Shown: positions 1 to 7,316, counted from the first letter of the stretch. The stretch is 13,430 nucleotides of DNA from an uncultured Clostridia bacterium (GCA_947624425.1 CANQKG010000018.1:1-13430), one strand, 5' to 3'. Made by a program: numbers and translations. Notes: generated by a model not told the origin, from the sequence alone.

Positions 1-2
1 AG

Positions 3-1082
3 ATCACGTATGATGAGATGCTGGAGCTGGCAACACTCGGAGCCAAAGTGCTTCACAACCGTTCGGTGGAGCTGGCAAAGCGGTACAACTCCACCACGGA
101 CAAGAACGAGCAGGCGAGGCTCCACCAGATGGGGGAGAAGCTCAGGGCGAGCTACGGCGGCTATTCGGGCGGCTATAAGCACTGCGCGACCGGCATCAGC
201 CATTGGCGGAGCATTTCGGCTCACCATGTGCCGGACGTCATGCACAAGCCCGACTTTGTGCCGGTTTCCACCAACAGCGTGATGCGCAGCAAGTTCGATT
301 GCCAGGGTATGTTCATGGAAGAGAAGATGGGCAAAAAGTTCTTCTGCTGTGACGCCGTGCTGGACACCAAGTCCCGCCAGATCGAGATCAACTCCGGCTA
401 TGCTGCTGAGATGCAGCCGATCAGCTGGAAGACCGCCGATAAGCGCACCTATGTCCACTGGGCGGAGAAGAAGTACGATGTTGTGGTGTTCGGTATGCCG
501 ACCGATTTCCATTACGGCGCCGGCATGGGCACCAATCCGATCCAGATGATGCAGGCGCTTTCCGCACAGGTGATCCGTCATAAGCGGGTGTTGAGCGACC
601 ATTGCGTCTTTATCGTACCCAGTATCTGCGACGGCTGGTTCCATGAGGAGCGCTGGCCTTATCTGCGGGAGCTGTATGAGATGTTCCAGCATGACTATAT
701 GCAGATCCTGCCCGATATGAACCGGTACGGTGAGTATTTTGCCACCAATGCCGAGTATATCCGCAAGTATCGGTTTGCCAATGCGTTCCATCCGTTCCAC
801 GGCTTCTCGATGATGAGCTGCGGACATCTGGCGGAGGAGCATACCAGCGCGATCTACATTGTAGGCGCAAGGGAGCCGGGCATTGCCAGAGGCATGGGGC
901 TGAAAACCAGAGCCACCGTGGAGGAAGCGCTGCAGGACGCCATGAAGAAGTATGTCGGACCGAATCCGAATATTCTGGCGCTGCCCCGCACCTTTACCAC
1001 TGCGGCTGTCCATCTGTGCATGAAGGACCCGAGCCAGAACAGCCATACCAGAGATGGTGCCGGACATCCTTGCGGCGGCTGA
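3..1082 (+). CDS. Aspartokinase fragment fused in frame to LarA-like (DUF2088) protein, 5' end outside window
   Basis: The frame is open from the left edge (codons from base 3) and ends at TGA 1080-1082. Codons 1-30 read as the end of an aspartokinase catalytic domain (YDEMLELATLGAKVLH, then NRSVELAKRYN). From about base 105 (STTDKNEQARLHQ) the protein changes to the C-terminal two thirds of the lactate racemase LarA/DUF2088 family. Matching segments are YSGGYKHCATGISHWRS (LarA: FSGGRKSVLPGIASYKT), FFCCDAVLD, a YDVVVFGMPTDFHYGAG block where LarA has its NGGYPLDQN strand, and the tail VEEALQDAMKKYVGPNPNILALP. The LarA N-terminal domain is absent. LarA enzymes racemise lactate or other 2-hydroxyacids with a pincer-nickel cofactor; substrate here is unknown. 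The ATG at 18 lies inside the kinase part and is unlikely to be a true start. A gene fusion by deletion and an assembly misjoin are both possible. Confidence 0.75.
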   Translation: MTYDEMLELATLGAKVLHNRSVELAKRYNSTTDKNEQARLHQMGEKLRASYGGYSGGYKHCATGISHWRSISAHHVPDVMHKPDFVPVSTNSVMRSKFDCQGMFMEEKMGKKFFCCDAVLDTKSRQIEINSGYAAEMQPISWKTADKRTYVHWAEKKYDVVVFGMPTDFHYGAGMGTNPIQMMQALSAQVIRHKRVLSDHCVFIVPSICDGWFHEERWPYLRELYEMFQHDYMQILPDMNRYGEYFATNAEYIRKYRFANAFHPFHGFSMMSCGHLAEEHTSAIYIVGAREPGIARGMGLKTRATVEEALQDAMKKYVGPNPNILALPRTFTTAAVHLCMKDPSQNSHTRDGAGHPCGG

Positions 1083-1096
1083 TATCCTGAACCTAT

Positions 1097-1134
1097 AAGC
1101 CCTGCGGGATAATGGTAGATTCCGCAGGGCTTTT
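1097..1134 (+). terminator. Rho-independent terminator-like hairpin between LarA-like gene and nagB
   Basis: A perfect 11-bp stem, AAGCCCTGCGG (1097-1107) with CCGCAGGGCTT (1122-1132), has a 14-nt loop and a short T run (1131-1134). It lies 14 nt after the LarA-like stop and only about 10 nt before the nagB SD, so no promoter fits between them. Confidence 0.75.
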
Positions 1135-1159
1135 GACTAAAATGAAGGAGGACATTCAG

Positions 1160-1981
1160 ATGAGACACGAGTATAATTATTACAGCAAAGAGCAGCTTCT
1201 TGCCGCGCCGAAGGTGCCGATCACCGTTTTGGAGGACAATGCGGCGGTGTTCAAGGCGATCGCGGAGGAAATGGCGGACGAGATCAAGCGGAAAAACGCG
1301 CTGGGTGAGCGGACGGTGTTTATCTGTCCGGTCGGACCGGTTGGGCAGTATCCCTATTTTGTGGATATCGTCAATAACGAGCGGATCAGCTTAAAGAATG
1401 TATGGTTCATCAATATGGACGAGTATCTCACCGATGACAAAGAGTGGATCTCGAAGGACGATCCTTTGAGCTTCCGCGGCTTTATGGAGCGGACGGTCTA
1501 TACCAAAATCGACCCCGAGCTTGTCATGCCGGTCGAGCAGCGGATCTTCCCCGACCCGCATGATACCGGCAATATCGCCCGCGTGATCGAGGAATTGGGC
1601 GGCGTGGATATCTGCTTCGGCGGGATCGGCATCAACGGACATCTCGCCTTTAACGAGGCGGACGATTCCCTGACCGCCGATGAGTTTAGGAATCTTCACA
1701 CCCGTGTGCTGGAGATCACCAAGGAAACGAAAACCACCAATGCGATCGGCGACTTGAACGGCGCGATCGACGATATGCCTCGCTACTGCATCACCATCGG
1801 CATGAATGAGATCTATAACGCCAGAAAGGTGCGGCTGGGCTGCTTCCGCGATTGGCACCGCAGCGTGGTGCGTCACGCGGCATACGGCGAAGTGTCCGCC
1901 CATTTCCCTGCCAGCCTGATGCAGCAGCATCCCGACGCCCTGATTCGCATCACCGAATTTGTGGCGGAGCTTCCGAACTGA
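1160..1981 (+). CDS. NagB-like sugar-phosphate isomerase (divergent glucosamine-6-phosphate deaminase family)
   Basis: This 273-aa protein has the NagB/6-phosphogluconolactonase fold. NagB proper converts glucosamine-6-phosphate to fructose-6-phosphate and ammonia in the cytoplasm. Visible family motifs are FINMDEYL (res 84-90, D87 at the E. coli D72 general-base position), GGIGINGHLAFNEA (154-167, H161 and E166 at H143/E148) and FPASLMQQH near the C-terminus. Oddities are N159 where NagB normally has catalytic Asp141, and an altered phosphate loop (CPVGPVGQY instead of PTGxTP). The start at ATG 1160 follows AAGGAGGA at 1145-1152; the in-frame ATG at 1112 sits in the upstream hairpin loop and is rejected. 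nagA follows 21 nt after the stop, which supports an amino-sugar role, but the exact substrate is uncertain. Confidence 0.8.
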   Translation: MRHEYNYYSKEQLLAAPKVPITVLEDNAAVFKAIAEEMADEIKRKNALGERTVFICPVGPVGQYPYFVDIVNNERISLKNVWFINMDEYLTDDKEWISKDDPLSFRGFMERTVYTKIDPELVMPVEQRIFPDPHDTGNIARVIEELGGVDICFGGIGINGHLAFNEADDSLTADEFRNLHTRVLEITKETKTTNAIGDLNGAIDDMPRYCITIGMNEIYNARKVRLGCFRDWHRSVVRHAAYGEVSAHFPASLMQQHPDALIRITEFVAELPN

Positions 1982-2002
1982 CGGCGGCAAGAGGTGAACA
2001 GT

Positions 2003-3157
2003 ATGGGGGAACGGTATATCGTTCATGGCGAAGTGTATCTTGACCGCGCCTTTCAAAAGGCGACTGTGGGAGTTCGTGACGGAAAGCTGACCCTTTATCC
2101 GGCGGATTATTCGCTGCCCGCAGACGCCGACGTTACCGATGCGGCAGGGAAGAAGATCGTGCCGGGCTTTCTGGATATCCACACCCACGGCGCCGTGGGA
2201 GTAGACGTCAACGGCGCTACCGCCGATGATCTGGAGAAGATCGGCAGCTTCTTTGCCGGCAACGGTACGACCTCCTTTTTGATGTCGGTTCTGACCGATA
2301 CCGAGGAGCAGACCGAGTGGTGTATCGGCGAGTACCGGAATTATGTCGAGGGCAGACGGCGGCGCGGCGCAAATCTTTTGGGCATTCATCTGGAGGGTCC
2401 CTTCCTTGCCTCCGAATATAAAGGCGCCATGCCGGAGTATCTGCTCAAAAAGGGCGATGCCGATCTGGTGAAAAAGTATCAGGCGCTTGCCAAAGGCGGC
2501 ATTCGGTATATCACCCTTTCTCCCGAGGTAGAGGGGGTCGCCGAGATGATGGACGCGCTGAAGGAAGCGGGCATCGTGGCGGCTATGGGGCATTCGGGTG
2601 CCGATTACGCGACCAGCATGAAGATGGTGGACGCCGGCGTTCAGGCGGCGACCCATCTCGCCAACGCGATGCGCCTGCTCCACCAGCATGAGCCTGCCAT
2701 TTTCGGCGCGGCGCTGGAATCGGATATCTACTGTGAAACGATTTGCGACGGCAGACATCTTCATCCCGGTACGGTTCGGCTGATCGTGAAAACAAAAGGG
2801 ATCGACCGGGTGGTGGCGATCACCGATTCGATTATGGCGGCGGGACTTCCCGACGGACATTATCACCTCGGCGTCAACGAGGTGACGGTGGAGGACGGGG
2901 ACGCCAAGCTGACCGAGACCGGTGTGCGGGCGGGCAGTACGCTGACCCAGAATGTGGCGCTCAAAAATCTGCTGCGGTTCACCGGTCTGCCGCTGCAGGA
3001 GGTTTTGCCCATGCTGAGTGAAAATCCGGCAAAGCTGATCGGCGTGTTCGACCGCAAAGGCTCGATTGCCGACGGCAAGGACGCGGATCTGGTGCTGCTG
3101 GACGAAGCAAACGAGATCGCCGGCGTGATGATCGGCGGCGATTGGTGGAAAAACTGA
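2003..3157 (+). CDS. nagA: N-acetylglucosamine-6-phosphate deacetylase
   Basis: This 384-aa amidohydrolase-superfamily enzyme hydrolyses GlcNAc-6-P to GlcN-6-P and acetate in the cytoplasm, feeding the NagB step. Metal and substrate motifs are in the expected order: DIHTHG (H60, H62), HLEGPF (E131), MGHSGA (H197), THLANAM (H218), DGRHLHP (H252) and the TDS catalytic Asp (D275). The C-terminal NPAKLIG and DGKDADLVLLD segments are typical of the family. An in-frame GTG at 1994 overlaps the ribosome site; AGAGGTGA at 1990-1997 is correctly placed 5 nt before ATG 2003, so the ATG is chosen. It forms an operon with the upstream nagB-like gene and is closed by the terminator at 3163-3204. Length fits the family (about 380 aa). 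Confidence 0.93.
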   Translation: MGERYIVHGEVYLDRAFQKATVGVRDGKLTLYPADYSLPADADVTDAAGKKIVPGFLDIHTHGAVGVDVNGATADDLEKIGSFFAGNGTTSFLMSVLTDTEEQTEWCIGEYRNYVEGRRRRGANLLGIHLEGPFLASEYKGAMPEYLLKKGDADLVKKYQALAKGGIRYITLSPEVEGVAEMMDALKEAGIVAAMGHSGADYATSMKMVDAGVQAATHLANAMRLLHQHEPAIFGAALESDIYCETICDGRHLHPGTVRLIVKTKGIDRVVAITDSIMAAGLPDGHYHLGVNEVTVEDGDAKLTETGVRAGSTLTQNVALKNLLRFTGLPLQEVLPMLSENPAKLIGVFDRKGSIADGKDADLVLLDEANEIAGVMIGGDWWKN

Positions 3158-3162
3158 CTTTG

Positions 3163-3204
3163 AAAAAGATACGGGAACCGATTGAGGCTCCCGTATCTTT
3201 TTTT
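3163..3204 (+). terminator. Intrinsic terminator of the nagB-nagA operon
   Basis: A 14-bp perfect stem (3163-3176 with 3189-3202, core AGATACGGGA/TCCCGTATCT) is topped by two more C-G pairs and followed by a run of T. It begins 6 nt after the nagA stop. Confidence 0.92.
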
Positions 3205-3213
3205 CAAAACGGT

Positions 3214-3242
3214 TTGACAAATAACGACCGGTCGTGTAAAAT
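3214..3242 (+). promoter_or_regulatory. Sigma-A promoter of the cotH-VTC-DUF4956 operon
   Basis: The -35 TTGACA (3214-3219), a 17-nt spacer and the -10 TAAAAT (3237-3242) match the vegetative consensus. Transcription should begin near 3249, leaving a leader of about 45 nt before the cotH ATG. Confidence 0.85.
3224..3235. promoter_or_regulatory. Perfect 12-bp palindromic operator candidate inside the cotH promoter
   Basis: ACGACCGGTCGT is its own reverse complement and fills most of the spacer between -35 and -10. A dimeric repressor bound here would block RNA polymerase. The GACCGGTC core resembles operators of TetR-family regulators, which is inference; no tetR-like gene is in the window. 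Confidence 0.65.
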
Positions 3243-3295
3243 AGAGAAAATTGTCTGCCGGTCACTTTGCCGGTGATTTGGCCTGCGGAGGTCAT

Positions 3296-4855
3296 ATGTA
3301 TAGGAAAAAAGCCATACGCGCCGTTTTGTTGCTGATATGCCTGCTGTCTTTCTGCATGCTGGCCTTTTTGAATATGCAGGTTCAAAAAAGCGAGGAAACC
3401 GCGCTTGATATCAGCGGCGTGACGGTAAAATCGGAGGATCGGCAGATCCGGATTGGTTGGACGCCTCCCGCCGCGAAAAAGCTGGATGCGGTGCAAATCA
3501 GGATCCAGCCGGCCGACCTTTCGTCACCGGCGCGGGAGGAGCTGTATAAACCCGGATTTTTTCATCATGCCTATCTTTTTACCGAGGGGATCCCGGGAAC
3601 GCTTTATTCCGTTTCGGTCACGGCTCGGTTTGCGGACGGCAGCGACGGGCAGTCCTACGAACGGGAGGCCATGTTTCTGAATTTTGACGATCTGCCCGAC
3701 CTGCCTCTTCTCACGGTGGATACCGTAAACGGGGAAGATCCCACCTATGACGATGCGGAAAAGCCGTCCCACTATTATTTCGGGCAAACGATCGAGAACA
3801 ATGCGTATCTCACCGCGTCTCTCCGCCTGTCGAACAGCGGGACGGCCGATCATACTTTGCAGGCGAGGATACGGGTGCGCGGCAACACAAGCTCGGTGGA
3901 GCATGATAAAAAATCGTATAAGATTGTTTTGTCGCAGCCTTATCCCATGCCGGGCGGCGATCTTGACAGCGCGCAGACCGAATGGCTGCTGCTCAACGCC
4001 GGAGCCTGCCTCAATAACTATGCGGGATTTCATCTTGCCGAGCTTTGCGGCGTGGAATGGGAGCCCGACATGGCGTATGTCAATCTTATGCTCAACGGCG
4101 ACTGGAAGGGCTGCTATCTGCTGACGCAGCCGGTCAGCCGTGAAACCGCCGGAGACCTGATCGCGGAATCGGGATATCTTTTTGAATACGATCCGTATTT
4201 TTGGATCGCGGACGGCCGCTATTTTCAAACGGAGTATCAGGACAAGCGTTACGGCTACACCGTCAAGTATCCCGTTTTGACCGATTTTAACGACCCGCGC
4301 ATCACCCGGCTCCAAGATTATCTTCAGGAGGCGGAGGATTACTTTGTGGCCGGAGACGGGCGTTATCGGGAGTATCTGGACGAGCCGTCTTTTGCGTCCT
4401 GGATGCTGACAAAGGATATTCTGGGCGAGCTGGACGGCGCCGGTTCCAATATCTATTTTTATAAGTACGATTTCGATCCGGCGGATCCCACTTCCAGCAA
4501 GGTGAAGCTCGGCCCGATATGGGATTGTGATAACTCCTTTCAGGTACCCGATGACTGGGCCACCTGCCATTACACGCTGGTGCCCTATTTTTCGACGCTG
4601 TTTGATCGGGAATCCTTCTCCGAACTGTATACCGCGCTGTGGATAAGGACGTCCGCCACCCTCTGCGATGACATGGAGCAGGCGTTTTCTCTGCTGGAAG
4701 AAACACAGGGAGCGGCTCTGGACAAAAGCTGGAAGCTGGACGGCGCACGCTGGAGAGCGCCGGTTGCTTCACTGTCCGAACAGACTGCGGCATTGCGGAT
4801 TTGGTTTGAAACGCGCACTCAATGGATCAACGGCGAACTGGGATTGGGGGAATGA
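3296..4855 (+). CDS. CotH kinase family protein, membrane-anchored, with FN3-like domain
   Basis: This 519-aa protein has one N-terminal membrane segment after MYRKK (res 6-28, no clear lipobox), so the bulk is predicted extracytoplasmic. Residues about 38-130 look like a fibronectin-III-type beta domain. The remainder carries CotH motifs: RIRVRGNTSS with KKSYKI (191-210), NGDWKGCYLLT (267-277) and LGPIWDCDNSF (405-415), the last corresponding to the metal-binding D-x-D of this atypical kinase fold. Bacillus CotH phosphorylates coat proteins CotB and CotG; many vegetative homologues have unknown substrates. ATG 3296 has GGAGGT at 3287-3292, a slightly short spacing. A TTG at 3251 lies at the expected transcription start and is rejected. 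The VTC gene starts 3 nt after the stop, and a DUF4956 gene follows. Confidence 0.88.
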   Translation: MYRKKAIRAVLLLICLLSFCMLAFLNMQVQKSEETALDISGVTVKSEDRQIRIGWTPPAAKKLDAVQIRIQPADLSSPAREELYKPGFFHHAYLFTEGIPGTLYSVSVTARFADGSDGQSYEREAMFLNFDDLPDLPLLTVDTVNGEDPTYDDAEKPSHYYFGQTIENNAYLTASLRLSNSGTADHTLQARIRVRGNTSSVEHDKKSYKIVLSQPYPMPGGDLDSAQTEWLLLNAGACLNNYAGFHLAELCGVEWEPDMAYVNLMLNGDWKGCYLLTQPVSRETAGDLIAESGYLFEYDPYFWIADGRYFQTEYQDKRYGYTVKYPVLTDFNDPRITRLQDYLQEAEDYFVAGDGRYREYLDEPSFASWMLTKDILGELDGAGSNIYFYKYDFDPADPTSSKVKLGPIWDCDNSFQVPDDWATCHYTLVPYFSTLFDRESFSELYTALWIRTSATLCDDMEQAFSLLEETQGAALDKSWKLDGARWRAPVASLSEQTAALRIWFETRTQWINGELGLGE

Positions 4856-4858
4856 GGA

Positions 4859-5533
4859 TTGTATCGGGTCGAGGACAAGTACGCCCTTTCCCAGCTCGAG
4901 ATGGAGCTCATGCAAAAGCGGATCGAAACGCTTCTGCCGGCGGATCACAGCTCCGGCCGGCTCGGCTATCAAATCAGCAGCGTATACTTTGACGATCTGT
5001 TTGACACGCATTTGCATGATACGGTGGACGGGAATCCGATTCGGCAAAAGTATCGGATCCGGATTTACAACCATTCGTTTGACACGATCAAGCTGGAGGT
5101 AAAATCAAAGCGGTATAACCGTATTGCCAAAGCCGCAAGCGAGATCACTTATGGTGAAATGCGGGCGCTGCTTGCCGGGGATACCGTTCCCTGCTCCGGC
5201 GATCCGGACGACCCGCGCACCGCCTTTAACCTTGCGATCCGCACACGGGGTCTGCGGCCAAAGGTCATTATCGCCTACGAGCGGAAAGCGTTTATCTTCC
5301 AGTCGGGGAATGTTCGCATCACCTTCGACCGCAATATCCGGGGAAGCGACCGGGTCGATCTGTTCGGAGATCCCACGCTTTGCTACGACTATCCGGAGGA
5401 CGAAGGCGTGATCCTTGAGGTGAAGTATGACGAACTGCTGCCCGATTTTATCGCGCAGACTTTGGAAAACAATGCGATGTGGCAGACTGCCAATTCAAAA
5501 TATCGGATCTGCCGGGAGTTATATACTTTTTGA
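4859..5533 (+). CDS. Polyphosphate polymerase (VTC) domain-containing protein
   Basis: The 224-aa protein is essentially one VTC domain, the tunnel-shaped fold of the yeast Vtc4 polyphosphate polymerase and of triphosphate tunnel enzymes. Tunnel-lining basic and acidic residues are visible: YRVEDKY (R3, E5, K7), KYRIRIYN (R66, R68), IKLEVKSKRYNRIAK (K78, E80, K82), YERKAF (R142), RITFDR and LEVKYDELLP (E187, K189). All strands of the family seem to be present, so it is probably catalytically competent, though bacterial members are largely uncharacterised. No membrane segment is seen. The start is a TTG; GGGGGA within the end of cotH (4846-4851) sits 7 nt upstream. An ATG at 4852 is in another frame. 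It is the middle gene of a compact operon and probably works with its two neighbours. Confidence 0.85.
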   Translation: MYRVEDKYALSQLEMELMQKRIETLLPADHSSGRLGYQISSVYFDDLFDTHLHDTVDGNPIRQKYRIRIYNHSFDTIKLEVKSKRYNRIAKAASEITYGEMRALLAGDTVPCSGDPDDPRTAFNLAIRTRGLRPKVIIAYERKAFIFQSGNVRITFDRNIRGSDRVDLFGDPTLCYDYPEDEGVILEVKYDELLPDFIAQTLENNAMWQTANSKYRICRELYTF

Positions 5534-5544
5534 GGGGGAAAACA

Positions 5545-6222
5545 GTGTCTATCAAAGATATCATCAAATCCAGCGTGTACGACAGCTTCGGAGCGGGCGT
5601 CAATCTGCGCTTTTCGTCGATCTGCCTGATCCTTTGTATGGCGTGCCTGATCGGGGCTTATATTTACTTTGTTTATAAAAACTTCAGCAAAGCGGCTTTC
5701 TATTCCAGGGATCTCAATATCACGCTGGTCGGCATGACCGTCACGGTCGCCGCCATTTTGATCGCCATGCAGGCAAATCTGCTGGTGTCGCTCGGCATGG
5801 TCGGCGCGCTGTCCATTGTGCGGTTCCGCACGGCGGTGAAAAATCCGCTGGATCTGCTTTACCTGTTCTGGGCAATCAGCGAGGGGATCATCTGCGGCGT
5901 CGGGCTGTATGCGCTGGGCGTCCTGCTTTGTATTATCATGACAATCGCGCTGTGGGTGTTCGGAAGTATTCCAAACAGTCGGGCGCCCTCCGTATTGATC
6001 GTCACAACCGATCCGGAGCTTTCAACAACGGCCATCGACGGGCTTATCAGGCGGAACAGCAGGCACACAAAGCAAACCTCCGTCACGGTGAAAAACGGAC
6101 GGAGAGAGATCATCTATTTGATCAGCACCACCAAACACCGGCAGTTAGTGGATCGAATCAGCCAGATAGACGGAGTGATCTCGGTCAATTATCTGGAGCA
6201 TGACGGAGAGATGCGGGGCTGA
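5545..6222 (+). CDS. DUF4956 family membrane protein
   Basis: This 225-aa integral membrane protein has predicted transmembrane segments at about res 23-45, 58-80, 103-120 and 121-140, followed by a soluble C-terminal domain (about 148-225). The family hallmark SLGMVGALSIVRFRTAVKNP (82-101) then DLLYLFWAISEGI is intact; its conserved arginines lie between hydrophobic segments. The start is GTG 5545 with AGGGGG at 5533-5538, 11 nt after the VTC stop. DUF4956 genes are commonly found beside VTC-domain and CotH genes, so a joint membrane complex is likely, but the function is unknown. No clear terminator follows before the next promoter at 6254. Confidence 0.85.
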   Translation: MSIKDIIKSSVYDSFGAGVNLRFSSICLILCMACLIGAYIYFVYKNFSKAAFYSRDLNITLVGMTVTVAAILIAMQANLLVSLGMVGALSIVRFRTAVKNPLDLLYLFWAISEGIICGVGLYALGVLLCIIMTIALWVFGSIPNSRAPSVLIVTTDPELSTTAIDGLIRRNSRHTKQTSVTVKNGRREIIYLISTTKHRQLVDRISQIDGVISVNYLEHDGEMRG

Positions 6223-6253
6223 CCCGCCGCAAGGGCGTTTTCAAAATCCGAGG

Positions 6254-6282
6254 TTGACAAAATAAAAACAGGGTGCTATAAT
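6254..6282 (+). promoter_or_regulatory. Consensus sigma-A promoter of the aldolase-family gene
   Basis: TTGACA (6254-6259), a 17-nt spacer and TATAAT (6277-6282) form a perfect consensus promoter. The predicted start near 6289 leaves a leader of about 50 nt. Confidence 0.92.
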
Positions 6283-6297
6283 AGCAAGGTCGCTAAT

Positions 6298-6319
6298 ATG
6301 CTTTAAAGCGATAAAGCAT
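6298..6319. promoter_or_regulatory. Inverted repeat in the leader of the aldolase-family gene
   Basis: ATGCTTTA (6298-6305) and TAAAGCAT (6312-6319) are perfect 8-bp inverted repeats with 6 nt between. The dyad lies about 10 nt after the predicted transcription start and ends 7 nt before the SD (GGAGG, 6327-6331). It could be a downstream operator or an RNA hairpin in the 5' leader. Confidence 0.6.
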
Positions 6320-6338
6320 GATTTTTGGAGGAAAGCGT

Positions 6339-7316
6339 ATGGCACCGAGAAAAGGAAACCTCATGAGCGTGCGGGACGATGTGAGGGTCATGGACGCCAC
6401 CATTCGGGACGGCGGGCTTTGCAACGACTTTCGCTTCACCGACGAGTTTGTGCGGGAGCTTTATAAAACGAATGTGAAAAGCGGCGTGGACTATATGGAG
6501 TTCGGCTATAAAGCCAGCCGTGATATGTTCAATGAAAGCGACTTCGGCAAGTGGAAGTTTTGTAAAGAGGAGGACATTCGCGCGATTGTGGGGGAGAATA
6601 TCTCCGATATGAAGATCGCGGTCATGGCTGATGTGGGCAGATGCAATTATAAGGAGGATTTTCTGCCCAAAAGCGAAAGCGTGATCGATATGGTGCGGGT
6701 CGCCTGTTATATTCACCAGATACCGGCGGCAATCGCCATGATCGAGCATTTTCACAACCTCGGCTACGAGACGACCTGCAATATCATGGCGGTCTCGCAG
6801 GCAAATTTCAATCAGGTGGAGGAAGCGCTCTTGCTGCTGACCGCTTCGCCGGTCGACGTCATCTATCTGGTGGACAGCTACGGCTCGCTTTATCCCGAGA
6901 ACGCCGCCGAGTTAGCGAAAACCTATATCAAGGCAGCGGACGAGGTGGGGAAAAAGGTGGGCTTTCACGCGCATAACAATCAGAATCTCGCCTTTGCCAA
7001 TACCATCGAAACCATGTCCTACGGCGTGTCTTACCTCGATGCGACCGCCATGGGTATGGGACGGGGCGCGGGAAACTGCGCCATGGAGCTGCTGCTCGGC
7101 TTTCTGAAAAATCCGCGGTACAGCCTTTACAGCCTTTTGAGCTTTATTGAAAAGTATATGATCCCGCTCAAGGAGCAGGGGGTCACTTGGGGCTTTGACC
7201 TGCAATATATGTTCACCGGTCAGCTCAACCGCCACCCTCGTGCGGCGATGAGCTTTACCGCCGAACATCGGCACGATTACTGCGAATTTTATAAATCCCT
7301 GCTGGATAACTTCTAA
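6339..7316 (+). CDS. DRE-TIM metallolyase / HMG-CoA lyase-like aldolase catalytic domain protein
   Basis: This 325-aa TIM-barrel protein of the DRE-TIM (HMGL-like) superfamily is related to 4-hydroxy-2-oxovalerate aldolases and isopropylmalate synthases. The name-giving metal and base motif appears as MDATIRDGG (18-26, variant of DTTLRDG), the metal-binding HxH as FHAHNN (209-214), plus VDSYGSLYP (178-186) and ATAMGMGRGAGN (236-247). These support a divalent-metal C-C lyase or synthase acting on a 2-oxo acid; the substrate is not evident. There is no regulatory LeuA dimer domain. Length fits stand-alone aldolases. The start at ATG 6339 has GGAGG 7 nt upstream; the in-frame ATG at 6318 is in the leader dyad. 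The gene is monocistronic with its own promoter and terminator. Confidence 0.82.
   Translation: MAPRKGNLMSVRDDVRVMDATIRDGGLCNDFRFTDEFVRELYKTNVKSGVDYMEFGYKASRDMFNESDFGKWKFCKEEDIRAIVGENISDMKIAVMADVGRCNYKEDFLPKSESVIDMVRVACYIHQIPAAIAMIEHFHNLGYETTCNIMAVSQANFNQVEEALLLLTASPVDVIYLVDSYGSLYPENAAELAKTYIKAADEVGKKVGFHAHNNQNLAFANTIETMSYGVSYLDATAMGMGRGAGNCAMELLLGFLKNPRYSLYSLLSFIEKYMIPLKEQGVTWGFDLQYMFTGQLNRHPRAAMSFTAEHRHDYCEFYKSLLDNF

Noticed and set aside
1112..1159. Upstream in-frame ATG as the nagB start
   Set aside because: It lies in the loop of the terminator hairpin with no SD, whereas ATG 1160 has AAGGAGGA at proper spacing.
1391..3496. 701-codon open frame on the minus strand across nagB, nagA and cotH start
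   Set aside because: It is antisense to two clear enzymes and crosses their terminator and the next promoter. Its composition (His, Arg, Gly rich) is typical of a shadow frame and no motif is recognisable.
3524..4570. 348-codon minus-strand open frame opposite cotH
   Set aside because: It is antisense to recognisable CotH motifs and has no SD or domain.
6222..6246. Possible terminator after the DUF4956 gene (CGCC-GCAAG-GGCG then TTTT)
   Set aside because: The stem is only 4 bp and too weak to call.
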